A stretch of DNA of 64,000 bases, taken from Pelomonas margarita (lineage in GTDB: Bacteria > Pseudomonadota > Gammaproteobacteria > Burkholderiales > Burkholderiaceae_C). The stretch covers positions 62,001 through 126,000 of the forward strand of contig NZ_JBIGHW010000007.1 in NCBI RefSeq assembly GCF_043555875.1, written 5' to 3'. Both the position numbers and the translations under genes were made by a program. Below the pieces are notes generated by a model. It was given only the letters and a program-made list of their open reading frames with translations. It did not search any database and was not told the DNA's origin. Below are positions 7,677-14,544 of the stretch, one piece after another (the first letter of the stretch is position 1; each line of letters begins with the position of its first letter).

Positions 7677-8927
7677 TCAGGCCGCCTTGATCTTGAAGCT
7701 GTCGGCGTACTTCGCCGGGTCCTTGCCGTCCCACACCACGCCGTCCATCAGCTTGGCGGTGCGGAAGTCACTCTTGGGGATGCTGATGCCGAGGGCGCCG
7801 GCCGCCTGCTTGTAGAGCGCCGTCTGGTTGATCTGCTTGGCCACGCCCAGGTAGTCGGGGTGGCTCTTCAGCAGGCCCCAGCGCTTGTGCTGGGTCAGGA
7901 ACCACATGCCGTCCGACAGATACGGGTAATTCACCGCGCCGTCGTTGAAGAACTTCATGTGGTTGGGATCGTCCCAGGTCTTGCCCAGGCCGTTCTGATA
8001 GCGACCCAGGATGCGCTGGTTGATCGCATCGACGCCGGTGTTGATGTAGGCCTTCTGCGCCACCGTCTCGGCCATCTTGAGCTTGTTGGACAGGCTGGCG
8101 TCGATCCAGCGGCTGGCCTCCAGCACGGCCATGATCACGGCGCGGCAGGTGTTGGGGTACTTCTTGACGAACTCTGCCGTCGTGCCCAGCACCTTCTCGG
8201 GGTGGTCCTTCCAGATGTCCTGCGTCGTGTTGGCGGTGATGCCGATGCCGTCCATGATGGCGCGGTGGTTCCAGGGCTCGCCGACGCAGAAGCCGTCCAT
8301 GTTGCCCACGCGCATATTGGCCACCATCTGCGGCGGCGGCACGGTGATGAGCTTGGCGCCAGACAGCGGGTTGATACCCGCGGCGGCCAGCCAGTAGTGC
8401 ATCCACATCGCGTGCGTGCCGGTCGGGAAGGTGCCGGCGAAGGTGTACTCACGCGGGTTGGCGGCCATCACCTTGGCCAGCGACGGGCCGTCCACGGCGC
8501 CCTTGTCGGCCAGTGCCTTGGCCAGCGTGATGGCCTGGCCGTTGTTGTTCAGGTTCATCAGCATGGCCATGTCCTTCTTGGGACCGCCCAGGCCGAGATG
8601 CACGCCGTAGATCAAGCCATACAGCACGTGCGACATGTCCAGCTCACCGTTGACCAGCTTGTCACGCACGCCGGCCCACGAGGCTTCCTTGGTGGGAATG
8701 ATCTTGATGCCGTACTTCTTGTCGAAGCCCAGCACGGAGGCCATCACGACGCTGGCGCAGTCGGTCAGCGGGATGAAGCCGATCTTGACTTCTTCCTTTT
8801 CAGGCTTGTCGGAGCCCTGCGCCCAGGCGCCACCGGCAAGGCCGGCGAAGGGCAAGGCGGCCGCGGCGGCGAGCAGGCTGCGGCGCTGCGGGTTGGGCGT
8901 GGTCGTCGAGTTATCGAAGGCGGTCAT
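7677..8927 (-). CDS. nrtA: Nitrate-binding protein, Tat-exported (NrtA/NasF-like)
   Basis: A 416-residue periplasmic solute-binding protein. The start at 8927 has AGGAG 6 bases upstream. The N-terminus carries a twin-arginine signal (PQRRSLLAAAAALPFAG) with likely cleavage after GGAWA. The mature part begins with KEEVKIGFIPLTDCASVVMA and includes SWAGVRDKLVNGELDMSHVLYG, characteristic of NrtA/CmpA/NasF proteins that bind nitrate, nitrite or bicarbonate. The signal peptide argues against a cytoplasmic NasS-type sensor. It is the first gene of nrtABD. Expression is predicted from a sigma-54 promoter at 9102-9117, with an ANTAR-type hairpin at the 5' end of the leader and about 140 more leader bases before the ATG. 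Confidence 0.88.
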   Translation of the reverse strand: MTAFDNSTTTPNPQRRSLLAAAAALPFAGLAGGAWAQGSDKPEKEEVKIGFIPLTDCASVVMASVLGFDKKYGIKIIPTKEASWAGVRDKLVNGELDMSHVLYGLIYGVHLGLGGPKKDMAMLMNLNNNGQAITLAKALADKGAVDGPSLAKVMAANPREYTFAGTFPTGTHAMWMHYWLAAAGINPLSGAKLITVPPPQMVANMRVGNMDGFCVGEPWNHRAIMDGIGITANTTQDIWKDHPEKVLGTTAEFVKKYPNTCRAVIMAVLEASRWIDASLSNKLKMAETVAQKAYINTGVDAINQRILGRYQNGLGKTWDDPNHMKFFNDGAVNYPYLSDGMWFLTQHKRWGLLKSHPDYLGVAKQINQTALYKQAAGALGISIPKSDFRTAKLMDGVVWDGKDPAKYADSFKIKAA

Positions 8928-8970
8928 CACGGGCTCCTGAGTCAAGCTGGGCTCAACGCCGTCGCGGCCA

Positions 8971-9003
8971 CGCTCTCGCCCACGCTGGCGGACAGCGAGA
9001 GCG
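8971..9003 (-). other. Inverted repeat in the nrtA leader
   Basis: Arms CGCTCTCGC (8971-8979) and GCGAGAGCG (8995-9003) pair perfectly over 9 bases around a 15-base loop. A shorter alternative stem (CGCTG/CAGCG, 8983-8987 with 8993-8997) competes with it. It lies between the ANTAR-type hairpin and the nrtA start, where a terminator would sit in a NasR/NasT-controlled leader. No run of U follows it, so it is not a canonical intrinsic terminator. A role as an attenuator, possibly Rho-linked, is speculative. Confidence 0.45.
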
Positions 9004-9066
9004 CAATGGGGGAGGTCGGACGCCGTTGTCCCGAAGTGCCAACCGAGTCAATGCCGGCTGGCCCGA

Positions 9067-9090
9067 GAGGCCTGCGCCATTGCAGGCCTC
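9067..9090 (-). promoter_or_regulatory. ANTAR-type RNA hairpin in the nrtA leader
   Basis: Read on the minus strand, this is a perfect 9-base-pair stem (GAGGCCTGC with GCAGGCCTC) closed by the six-base loop AATGGC. The loop has A at position 1 and G at position 4, the pattern required for recognition by ANTAR antiterminator proteins such as NasR and NasT. The hairpin begins one base after the +1 predicted from the sigma-54 promoter at 9102-9117, so it forms the extreme 5' end of the nrtABD transcript. A second hexaloop stem of the tandem type was not found upstream, where there is no room. A less regular stem (GCCAGCCG/CGGTTGGC) follows downstream. Confidence 0.75.
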
Positions 9091-9101
9091 ACCCTTCTTT
9101 G

Positions 9102-9117
9102 AGCAGGTTGCGTGCCA
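9102..9117 (-). promoter_or_regulatory. Sigma-54 promoter for nrtABD
   Basis: On the minus strand the sequence is TGGCACGCAACCTGCT. It has the invariant GG (9116-9115), ten bases, then GC (9104-9103), and matches TGGCACG-N4-TTGCW except for one T. Predicted +1 is about 9091, just before the ANTAR-type hairpin. RpoN promoters of this kind need an enhancer-binding activator such as NtrC, and a candidate site lies at 9148-9162. Confidence 0.75.
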
Positions 9118-9147
9118 GCTTTTGCATGCCGCTGGCGCCCTGCTTTC

Positions 9148-9162
9148 GCACGCGCTTGGCGC
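9148..9162 (-). promoter_or_regulatory. Putative NtrC-binding box upstream of nrtA
   Basis: On the minus strand the sequence is GCGCCAAGCGCGTGC, matching 8 of the 10 arm positions of the NtrC site GCACC-N5-GGTGC. Its first base lies 46 bases upstream of the -24 GG. Boxes before the other nitrate-linked promoters lie 45 to 47 bases away. The base match alone is weak in DNA this GC-rich; the constant spacing is the main support. Confidence 0.5.
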
Positions 9163-9275
9163 CATGCGGCCGCCCCGGCGTGCGGTTTGCGCAATGCCGG
9201 TGCGTCCTGGGGTCGTGATTCTTGGTGCGTGGCGCCCCAAGGCGGCGAAGGCGCGCAATCGCGGTGCGCGCCGGG

Positions 9276-9896
9276 CTACTGGCGCGGGCGCAGCAGCTGG
9301 TCGGCGTCGATGAGGCGCGAGGCCACGCTGGCCAGCGTCTGGCCGCCCGTCATGGCCAGCTGACGCAGGCGCTGGAAGGCAGCCTCCTCGTCCAGCCCCT
9401 GCTCGCGCATCAGGATGCCGCGCGCGCGCTCCACCAGCTTGCGCTCGGCCAGCTGGGTCTGGGTGTGGCGCAGCTCGGCGTGCAGCGCCTGGTCATGCTC
9501 GAAGCGGGCCAGCGCCAGCTGCAGCAGCGCGCCCAGGCGCTGTGGCGGCAGCCCGGCCAACTGCAGTGCGCTGACGCCGGCCTGCAGCGCCGCGCGCATC
9601 TGCGCGGACGACATCTGCTCGGCCACCAGCAGCACCGGCCGTGGCTGGCGGGCCTGCGCCTCGGACAGCTGCGCCAGCAGCGCCGGCGTGGGCTGCTCGC
9701 AGTCGATCAGCAGCAGCTCCGGCGCCTGGCGGGCCAGCGTGAGCGCCAGCGCATCGGGCTCGGCCACGAGGTCCAGCACATCGACGAGCTGGCAGCGCAG
9801 CCGGATCAGTTCCAGGCGGATGACCGGGCTGCGGCGCTGGCCGGCGTCCGCCAGCAGCACGCGCAGGCCCGGCAGGGGGAATGGGGGCGTGTCCAT
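9276..9896 (-). CDS. nasT: NasT-like ANTAR response regulator (nitrate antiterminator)
   Basis: A 206-residue protein. A receiver-like domain (about 10-125) keeps an aspartate in LLIDCEQPTP but has only part of the acidic pocket (LLADAGQRR). A helical linker leads to a C-terminal ANTAR domain with AERKLVERARGILMREQG and EEAAFQRLRQLAM, the RNA-binding fold that stabilises hexaloop hairpins and prevents transcription termination. The adjacent nrtABD leader carries such a hairpin. The start at 9896 (MDTPPF) is taken because the upstream extension overlaps a sigma-54-like promoter. NasT normally works with NasS, a cytoplasmic NrtA-like sensor; none is seen here, so how nitrate controls this protein is unclear. 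Confidence 0.8.
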   Translation of the reverse strand: MDTPPFPLPGLRVLLADAGQRRSPVIRLELIRLRCQLVDVLDLVAEPDALALTLARQAPELLLIDCEQPTPALLAQLSEAQARQPRPVLLVAEQMSSAQMRAALQAGVSALQLAGLPPQRLGALLQLALARFEHDQALHAELRHTQTQLAERKLVERARGILMREQGLDEEAAFQRLRQLAMTGGQTLASVASRLIDADQLLRPRQ

Positions 9897-9908
9897 GCAC
9901 GAACGTAG

Positions 9909-9924
9909 TGCAAAAAGCGTGCCT
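9909..9924 (-). promoter_or_regulatory. Possible sigma-54 promoter for the NasT-like gene
   Basis: On the minus strand the sequence is AGGCACGCTTTTTGCA, a full GG-N10-GC match with the T-rich -12 block typical of strong RpoN sites. The predicted +1 (about 9898) is only two bases before the chosen ATG at 9896. Either the mRNA is nearly leaderless, or translation starts further in, or the match is fortuitous. A weak NtrC-like box (7 of 10 arm positions) lies 44 bases upstream, starting near 9967. Confidence 0.45.
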
Positions 9925-10014
9925 TGGTGCGGGGCGTTGCACCGCTGCCCCAGGAACGCGAGGGCGCTGGGCTTGCCGGTCATGTCGATCTCTTACAGCA
10001 GTTCGCCGCTGGAC

Positions 10015-10110
10015 TCAGCGCTTTACGCCGAAGGCCACCTTCAGCGCCTCGTTGTCCAATACGGCCTCGGCCAGCAGCTTCTTGAGCCGCCTGTTCTTGG
10101 CTTCCAGCTC
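10015..10110 (-). pseudogene. IS3-family transposase OrfA remnant
   Basis: On the minus strand 31 codons read ELEAKNRRLKKLLAEAVLDN followed by EALKVAFGVKR and a stop at 10015-10017. This is the leucine-zipper C-terminus of OrfA of IS3-family elements. A stop codon lies in frame 15 to 17 bases before the first of these codons, and no orfB follows; the NasT-like gene comes next. The bases from 10111 to about 10270 hold no gene and may include the degenerate end of the same element. The stretch from 9897 to 10014 holds only the putative NasT promoter. Confidence 0.75.
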
Positions 10111-10270
10111 ACACGCTCAGAGGCGATTTCCGGGTCGCTTGCGCGAACACAGGGCAGCTGCTGCCACCTTCCCGCGAACTATGAGCTTTCCGGCCCAAGA
10201 GTTCGAAGGGAACCACGGGCCGTTGAACCTTCGTGTAGCTGAACCGTCTGTAGTCCGACGTGGTGACCTC

Positions 10271-11263
10271 TCAAGGCGGCACGAAGCCCGCCGCCCGGTA
10301 GGCGGCCGTGATGGTGGCCTGCCCCAGCCGCGAGCGCATCTCCTGGTGCACCGGCATCAGCGCCTCGCGCCAGGCCTCCAGCTCGGCCGGCGTCAGCATG
10401 TGCATGCGCGTGCGGCCGCTGGCGCGGATGGCCTTGAGCGCCGCCTCGTTCTCGCTGGAGGCAATGGCGTTGGCGTAGGCCGTGGCCTCTTTCAGCGCGC
10501 CGTCCAGCGCGGCGCGCACATCGGCCGGCAGGCCGTCCCAGAACTTCTTGTTGACGATGACCGCATAGGCCAGATGCCCGTGGTTGGATAGCGTCATGTG
10601 CTTCTGCAGCTCGTGGATCTTCTGCGTCAGGAAGTTGCTGGGCACGCCCTCGGTGCCGTCCACCAGCCCGGTCTGCAGCGCCTGGCGCAGCTCGCTGAAG
10701 GCCATCACCTGCGGGATGGCGCCCAGTGCGCGCATCTGCGCGTCCAGCACCTTGCTGGACTGGATGCGCATCTTCAGCCCCTTGAAGTCGCTCACCTGGC
10801 GCAGCGGCCGGTTGGCGCTCATGATCTGGAAACCGTTGTCCCAGTAGGCCAACCCCTTGATGCCCTTGGCCTCCAGCCGGCGCAGCAGCTCCGCACCCAG
10901 CGGGCCGTCGGTGACGGCGCGGAAGGCCTCGGTGTCCTTGAACAGGAAGGGCAAGTCGAAGACCTCGAACTCCTTGACCCCCAGCGGCCCGAACTTGGCC
11001 AGCGACGGCGCCAGCATCTGGACGCTGCCCAGCTGCAAGGCCTCCATCTCCTCCTTGTCCTTGTAGAGCTGGCTGTCGGGGTAGACCTCCACGCGCACGC
11101 GGCCGCCCGTGCGCGCCTCGGCCAGCGCCTTGAAGCGCAGCGCCGCCTTGCCCTTGGGCGTGTCGGGCGCCACCACGTGGCTGAATTTGATGACGATGGG
11201 CGCCTGCGCGCGGCCGGCCCCGGGCAGGGCCAGTGCGGCGGCCAGCAGATGACGGCGCAGCAT
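10271..11263 (-). CDS. dctP: TRAP dicarboxylate transporter binding protein (DctP-like), orphan
   Basis: A 330-residue periplasmic binding protein. The start at 11263 has AAGGAG with a 6-base gap. A signal peptide of about 19 residues (MLRRHLLAAALALPGAGRAQ) is visible. The mature protein begins IVIKFSHVVAPDTPKGKAAL and contains LKMRIQSSKVLDAQMRALGA, the DctP signature whose arginine binds the substrate carboxylate, and later ALQTGLVDGTEGVPSN. It should bind C4-dicarboxylates or related organic acids. The membrane partners DctQ and DctM are absent. It is divergent from a DctB/DctR-type pair, so it may present ligand to that kinase rather than serve transport only. Confidence 0.85.
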   Translation of the reverse strand: MLRRHLLAAALALPGAGRAQAPIVIKFSHVVAPDTPKGKAALRFKALAEARTGGRVRVEVYPDSQLYKDKEEMEALQLGSVQMLAPSLAKFGPLGVKEFEVFDLPFLFKDTEAFRAVTDGPLGAELLRRLEAKGIKGLAYWDNGFQIMSANRPLRQVSDFKGLKMRIQSSKVLDAQMRALGAIPQVMAFSELRQALQTGLVDGTEGVPSNFLTQKIHELQKHMTLSNHGHLAYAVIVNKKFWDGLPADVRAALDGALKEATAYANAIASSENEAALKAIRASGRTRMHMLTPAELEAWREALMPVHQEMRSRLGQATITAAYRAAGFVPP

Positions 11264-11317
11264 GGCGGTCTCCTTGTCTTGTGGCGTGATTTTGGGCGCG
11301 CGCCTGCGGGGGGCCGC

Positions 11318-11331
11318 TGTGGAGTTCCACA
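11318..11331. promoter_or_regulatory. Inverted repeat between dctP and dctB
   Basis: TGTGGA and TCCACA are separated by two bases in the 168-base divergent gap between dctP and dctB. The position suits an operator for the neighbouring FixJ-type regulator. There is no second copy to compare, so this is tentative. Confidence 0.3.
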
Positions 11332-11431
11332 TCGCCGCCCGCGCCCGGACTTCTTAGACTGCCGGCATGACCGCCGCGCCCCACCGCCACCGGCCCGCCT
11401 GCCCCCGCCCGGCCGGCCCGGGGGCGCTGCC

Positions 11432-13345
11432 ATGAACGCCCTCACCCGCCACCTGTGGCTGGCGCCGCTGGCGCTGTCGCTGGTCTTCGTGCTGGGCGTG
11501 CTGGCCTGGGTGCGGGCCAATGGCATCGAGGAGCGCGAGACGCAGCGCCAGACGCTGATCTCCGACGCCCTCAGCACCGAGGTCCAACTGCGCGGCCGCA
11601 TCGACGAGGAGCTGGCCCACCTGCGCCAGCTGGCCGCGGCGCTGGCCGGCCGCCCACCCAGCGCCGCGCTGCTATCGGCGCAGCCCGAGGTCAACGCCGG
11701 CCTGCGCCGGCTGTGGCAGTCGGTCACCTGGCTGGACGCACGCAACCGCGTGCTGGCCGAAGTGCCGGCCCAGGCCACCGCCAGCCGCTACGAGGACGGC
11801 CTGTCGCTGCACCTGACCGCGCCGGTCGGGCCCGACGGCGTACTCGTGGTGCGCTATGCGCCCGCGCTGCTGCTCAAGCTGGGCGTGCCCTGGTGGCTGG
11901 CCCGCAAGTACGACCTGCAGCTGGTGGACAGCGCCGACCAGGTCATCGCCTCCAGCACCGAGTCGCCGCTGCGCGCCGCCCAGGGCGTGCGGCCCAGCTA
12001 CCGCGTGGCGCTGACCGGCCCGCTGCGCGCCAGCCCGCTGGCCGAGGCCACGCTGGCCGACGCGGCGCTGGAGCTGACGCTACGCGAGCCGCTGCCCGAC
12101 GGCGTGCGGCCGCTGGCGCTGGTGCTGGTGGCCGGCTTCCTGCCGCTGATCGCCGTGGCCAGCTGGCTGCTGCGGCGGCAGATGCGCCGCGTGCAGCGTG
12201 CCGAGATCGCCGGCCGCACCGAGGCCGCCTGGCGCCGCGCGATGGAGGACTCGGCCCTCGTGGGCCTGCGCGCGCGCGACTTCGACGGCCGGCTGCTCTA
12301 CGTGAACCGCACCTTCTGCGAGATGGTGGGCGTGCCCGCCGAGCAAATGGTGGGCAAGCTGCCGCCCATGCCGTACTGGCCGCCCGACGCGCTGGACGAG
12401 CTGACCGAGCGCAACCGCCGCAACCTGGCCGGCGGCGCGCCGCGCGAGGGCTTCGAAGCGCGCTGGCAGCACGCCTCGGGCCGCCCGGTGGAGGTGATGG
12501 TGTTCGAGTCGCCGCTGGTGGACGCCGCCGGGCGCCAGATCGGCTGGATGGGCTCCATCCTGGACATCACCGAGCGCAAGCGGCTGGAGGAGCGCGAGCG
12601 CCGCGAGGTCGAGACACTGGCCCACAACGCGCGCCTGACCATGCTGGGCGAGGTGGCCTCCACGCTGGCCCACGAGCTGAACCAGCCGCTGACGGCCATC
12701 GCCAGCTACAACGCCGGCATCAGCAACTCGCTGGCCAAGCTGGGCGTGCAGGACGAGCTGGTGCTGGGCGCACTGCAACGCCTGGGCCAGCAGGCCGAGC
12801 ACGCAGGGCGCATCGTCGCGCGCATCCGCGAGTTCCTGACGCGGCGCGAGCCCCGCCACGAACGCTGTGAGCTCAACGAGGTCATCACCGCCGCGCTGGA
12901 CCTGATGCGCCGCGACTGCCAGCGCCGCGGCATCACACTGGCGCTGACGCTGGTGCCCGGCACCCCGGCCGTGCACGCCGATGCGGTGCTGATCGAACAG
13001 GTGGTCATCAACCTTGTGCGCAACGCCGCCGACGCGCTGCAGACCCGCCCGCCCGGGCCCGGCGGCCGGCTCATCACCGTCAGCAGCCGCGTGGCCGGCG
13101 AGTTCGTGCGCATCGACGTGCGCGACAACGGCCCCGGCCTGCAGGGCCGCCGCATCGAGCAGCTGTGCGCGCCCTTCTACACCACCAAGTCGGAGGGCAT
13201 GGGCATGGGGCTGGCCATCTGCCGCTCCATCGTCGAGGCCCACCACGGCGTGCTGGACGCCGAGGACGTGCCCGGCGGCGGCGCGCTGTTCTCCTTCAGC
13301 CTGCCCGTGACGTCGGAGCACGAACCCCAGGGAACACTGACATGA
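11432..13345 (+). CDS. dctB: DctB-like PAS-containing sensor histidine kinase
   Basis: A 637-residue inner-membrane kinase. Transmembrane helices near 8-27 and 230-247 enclose a periplasmic sensor of about 200 residues. A cytoplasmic PAS domain follows (about 265-385, with LLYVNRTFCEMVG and WMGSILDITERKRLEE). The HisKA box STLAHELNQPLTAIASYN belongs to the DctB/FixL-like class. HATPase_c has NLVRNAADAL and DNGPGL. The start at 11432 is the first in-frame ATG after the divergent promoter region. It overlaps the regulator gene by four bases. Together with DctP and DctR it matches the DctP-DctB-DctR arrangement known for C4-dicarboxylate sensing; the ligand is inferred. Confidence 0.88.
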   Translation: MNALTRHLWLAPLALSLVFVLGVLAWVRANGIEERETQRQTLISDALSTEVQLRGRIDEELAHLRQLAAALAGRPPSAALLSAQPEVNAGLRRLWQSVTWLDARNRVLAEVPAQATASRYEDGLSLHLTAPVGPDGVLVVRYAPALLLKLGVPWWLARKYDLQLVDSADQVIASSTESPLRAAQGVRPSYRVALTGPLRASPLAEATLADAALELTLREPLPDGVRPLALVLVAGFLPLIAVASWLLRRQMRRVQRAEIAGRTEAAWRRAMEDSALVGLRARDFDGRLLYVNRTFCEMVGVPAEQMVGKLPPMPYWPPDALDELTERNRRNLAGGAPREGFEARWQHASGRPVEVMVFESPLVDAAGRQIGWMGSILDITERKRLEERERREVETLAHNARLTMLGEVASTLAHELNQPLTAIASYNAGISNSLAKLGVQDELVLGALQRLGQQAEHAGRIVARIREFLTRREPRHERCELNEVITAALDLMRRDCQRRGITLALTLVPGTPAVHADAVLIEQVVINLVRNAADALQTRPPGPGGRLITVSSRVAGEFVRIDVRDNGPGLQGRRIEQLCAPFYTTKSEGMGMGLAICRSIVEAHHGVLDAEDVPGGGALFSFSLPVTSEHEPQGTLT

Positions 13346-14010
13346 ACCACGGCACCGTCCACTTCGTCGACGACGACTCCGGCGTGCGCGACGCGCTGGC
13401 CTTCCTGATGCGCTCGCGCGGCCTGGACGTGCGCGCCTTCGCCAGCGGCCCGGCCCTGCTGGACGCGCTGGACCTGGAGATGCCGCGCCAAGGCCCGCCC
13501 AAGGGCATCTTCCTGCTGGACGTGCGCATGGAGCCCATGAGCGGCACGCGGCTGCACGACGAGCTGCTGGCCCGCCAGCTGAAGAACCCGGTGCTGTTCC
13601 TGACCGGCCACGGCGACATCCCCATGGTGGTGGATGCGCTGAAGAAGGGCGCGTTCGACTTCCTGGAGAAGCCCTACAGCGACAACGCGCTGGCCGACCG
13701 CATCGCCCAGGCGCTGGCTGTGGACGCCGCCATGCAGGCCGAGGGCGCGCAGGTGGCCGAGCGCAGCGCGCGGCTGGCCAGCCTGACCGAGCGCGAGCGC
13801 GAGGTCATGAGCCGCGTGGCCGCCGGCAAGCTCAACAAGATCATTGCGGACGAGCTCAACGTGTCCATCCGCACCGTGGAGGTCCACCGGGCGCGCGTGT
13901 TTGCGAAGTTGGGCGTGCGCTCGGCCGCCGAGGTCGCGACCCTCATTGCGGGGCAGGCGGTCACCAACCCGGCGCAGGCCGGCCCGGTCCTGGGGCAAAA
14001 GCCCGGGTAA
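13342..14010 (+). CDS. dctR: FixJ/DctR-family response regulator
   Basis: A 222-residue regulator. The receiver (about 5-125) shows the acidic HFVDDDSG, the phospho-acceptor in IFLLDVRMEP (Asp60), FLTGHGD and the lysine in FLEKPY. The C-terminal LuxR-type helix-turn-helix includes SLTEREREVMSRVAAGKLNK and IRTVEVHRARVF. The ATG overlaps the kinase stop (ATGA), so the pair is translationally coupled. It differs from rhizobial DctD because it lacks the AAA+ domain needed to activate sigma-54, so it cannot itself activate the sigma-54-like promoter just downstream. Confidence 0.9.
   Translation: MNHGTVHFVDDDSGVRDALAFLMRSRGLDVRAFASGPALLDALDLEMPRQGPPKGIFLLDVRMEPMSGTRLHDELLARQLKNPVLFLTGHGDIPMVVDALKKGAFDFLEKPYSDNALADRIAQALAVDAAMQAEGAQVAERSARLASLTEREREVMSRVAAGKLNKIIADELNVSIRTVEVHRARVFAKLGVRSAAEVATLIAGQAVTNPAQAGPVLGQKPG
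13982..13996 (+). promoter_or_regulatory. Weak NtrC-like box before the small exported protein
   Basis: GCCCGGTCCTGGGGC matches 7 of the 10 arm positions of GCACC-N5-GGTGC and starts 46 bases upstream of the -24 GG of the promoter at 14027-14042. That is the same spacing as at the nitrate genes. It lies inside the end of dctR. The match is poor on its own. Confidence 0.3.
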
Positions 14011-14026
14011 ACACCCGTAGAAAGCC

Positions 14027-14042
14027 TGGCATGGGGTTTGCA
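14027..14042 (+). promoter_or_regulatory. Sigma-54-like promoter for the 118-residue exported protein
   Basis: TGGCATGGGGTTTGCA has GG (14028-14029), ten bases and GC (14040-14041), one base off the TGGCACG-N4-TTGCA consensus. Predicted +1 is near 14053. A hairpin (CCGAGGC/GCCTCGG, 14055-14073) starts just after it, but its five-base loop GACTG does not have the ANTAR signature. Confidence 0.6.
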
Positions 14043-14095
14043 CTAGGGAAGATGCCGAGGCGACTGGCCTCGGGAAACCCAAGGAGTACCCCACC

Positions 14096-14452
14096 ATGAA
14101 GACCTGGTCCCCCCTGCGCCCGCTCACCCTGTCGGCCGCGCTGCTCGCCACCCTGACGCTGACCACCGCGCCCGCGAGTGCCCAGGAACCCACCGTCCCC
14201 GCCGTCAGCGAGCGCCTGATGCTGCGCCAGGCCCAGGGCGAATACCTGCTGGACGACGGCCGCACGCTGAAGGTCCATGTCGGCATGCGTCGCGTCGGCG
14301 TGGCGCTGGACGAGAGCCCGCTGGAGGACTGGAAGGCCGCAGGTAATGAGCTGCTCGTCAGCCCCGACGGCCTGCGCCGCGTTCGCTTCATGCGCAATGC
14401 CGACGGCAGCGTCTCCAGCATCGCGTTCGAGACCGACCGCGTCGTGCGTTGA
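14096..14452 (+). CDS. Small exported protein of unknown function
   Basis: A 118-residue protein with a strong ribosome-binding site (AAGGAGTA). It has a typical Sec signal peptide (MKTWSPLRPLTLSAALLATL, then a cleavage-like region APASAQ near residue 29). The mature part of about 89 residues is hydrophilic and has no motif I recognise; it is probably periplasmic. It contains two similar short segments, LDDGRTLKVHVG and FMRNADGSVSS, that suggest a beta-rich fold. It is monocistronic, 85 bases after dctR. A sigma-54-like promoter (14027-14042) precedes it, so it may belong to the nitrogen-limitation regulon rather than to the dct genes. Confidence 0.65.
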   Translation: MKTWSPLRPLTLSAALLATLTLTTAPASAQEPTVPAVSERLMLRQAQGEYLLDDGRTLKVHVGMRRVGVALDESPLEDWKAAGNELLVSPDGLRRVRFMRNADGSVSSIAFETDRVVR

Positions 14453-14482
14453 CCCGGCCCGGCGCCACGGCGCCGGCCGCGC

Positions 14483-14544
14483 GGCGTCAGCGCACGGCGG
14501 TGAACGCCATCACGGCGTCAGCGCACGGCGGTGAACGCCATCAC
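14483..14544. repeat. Tandem 31-base direct duplication at the 3' end of a hydrolase gene
   Basis: The 31-base unit beginning GGCGTCAGCGCACGGCGGTG occurs twice head to tail (14483-14513 and 14514-14544) without mismatch. The second copy holds the final codons and stop of the minus-strand hydrolase; the first copy lies just beyond that stop. It looks like a recent slippage or recombination duplication with no effect on the protein. Confidence 0.9.

Noticed and set aside
7677..8927. The NrtA-like protein as a NasS-type cytoplasmic nitrate sensor
   Set aside because: It has a clear twin-arginine signal peptide and heads an ABC transporter operon, so it is a periplasmic binding protein.
8971..9003. 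Intrinsic terminator in the nrtA leader
   Set aside because: The stem is strong but no T-run follows, so it is reported only as an inverted repeat.
9121..9150. A second (upstream) hexaloop hairpin completing a tandem ANTAR motif in the nrtA leader
   Set aside because: GCCAGC/GCTGGC can pair there, but the loop has 11 bases and the sequence lies upstream of the predicted transcript start and contains the sigma-54 -24 element.
14055..14073. ANTAR hairpin before the small exported protein
   Set aside because: The stem CCGAGGC/GCCTCGG is good and starts at the predicted +1, but the loop has five bases and lacks the A1/G4 signature.
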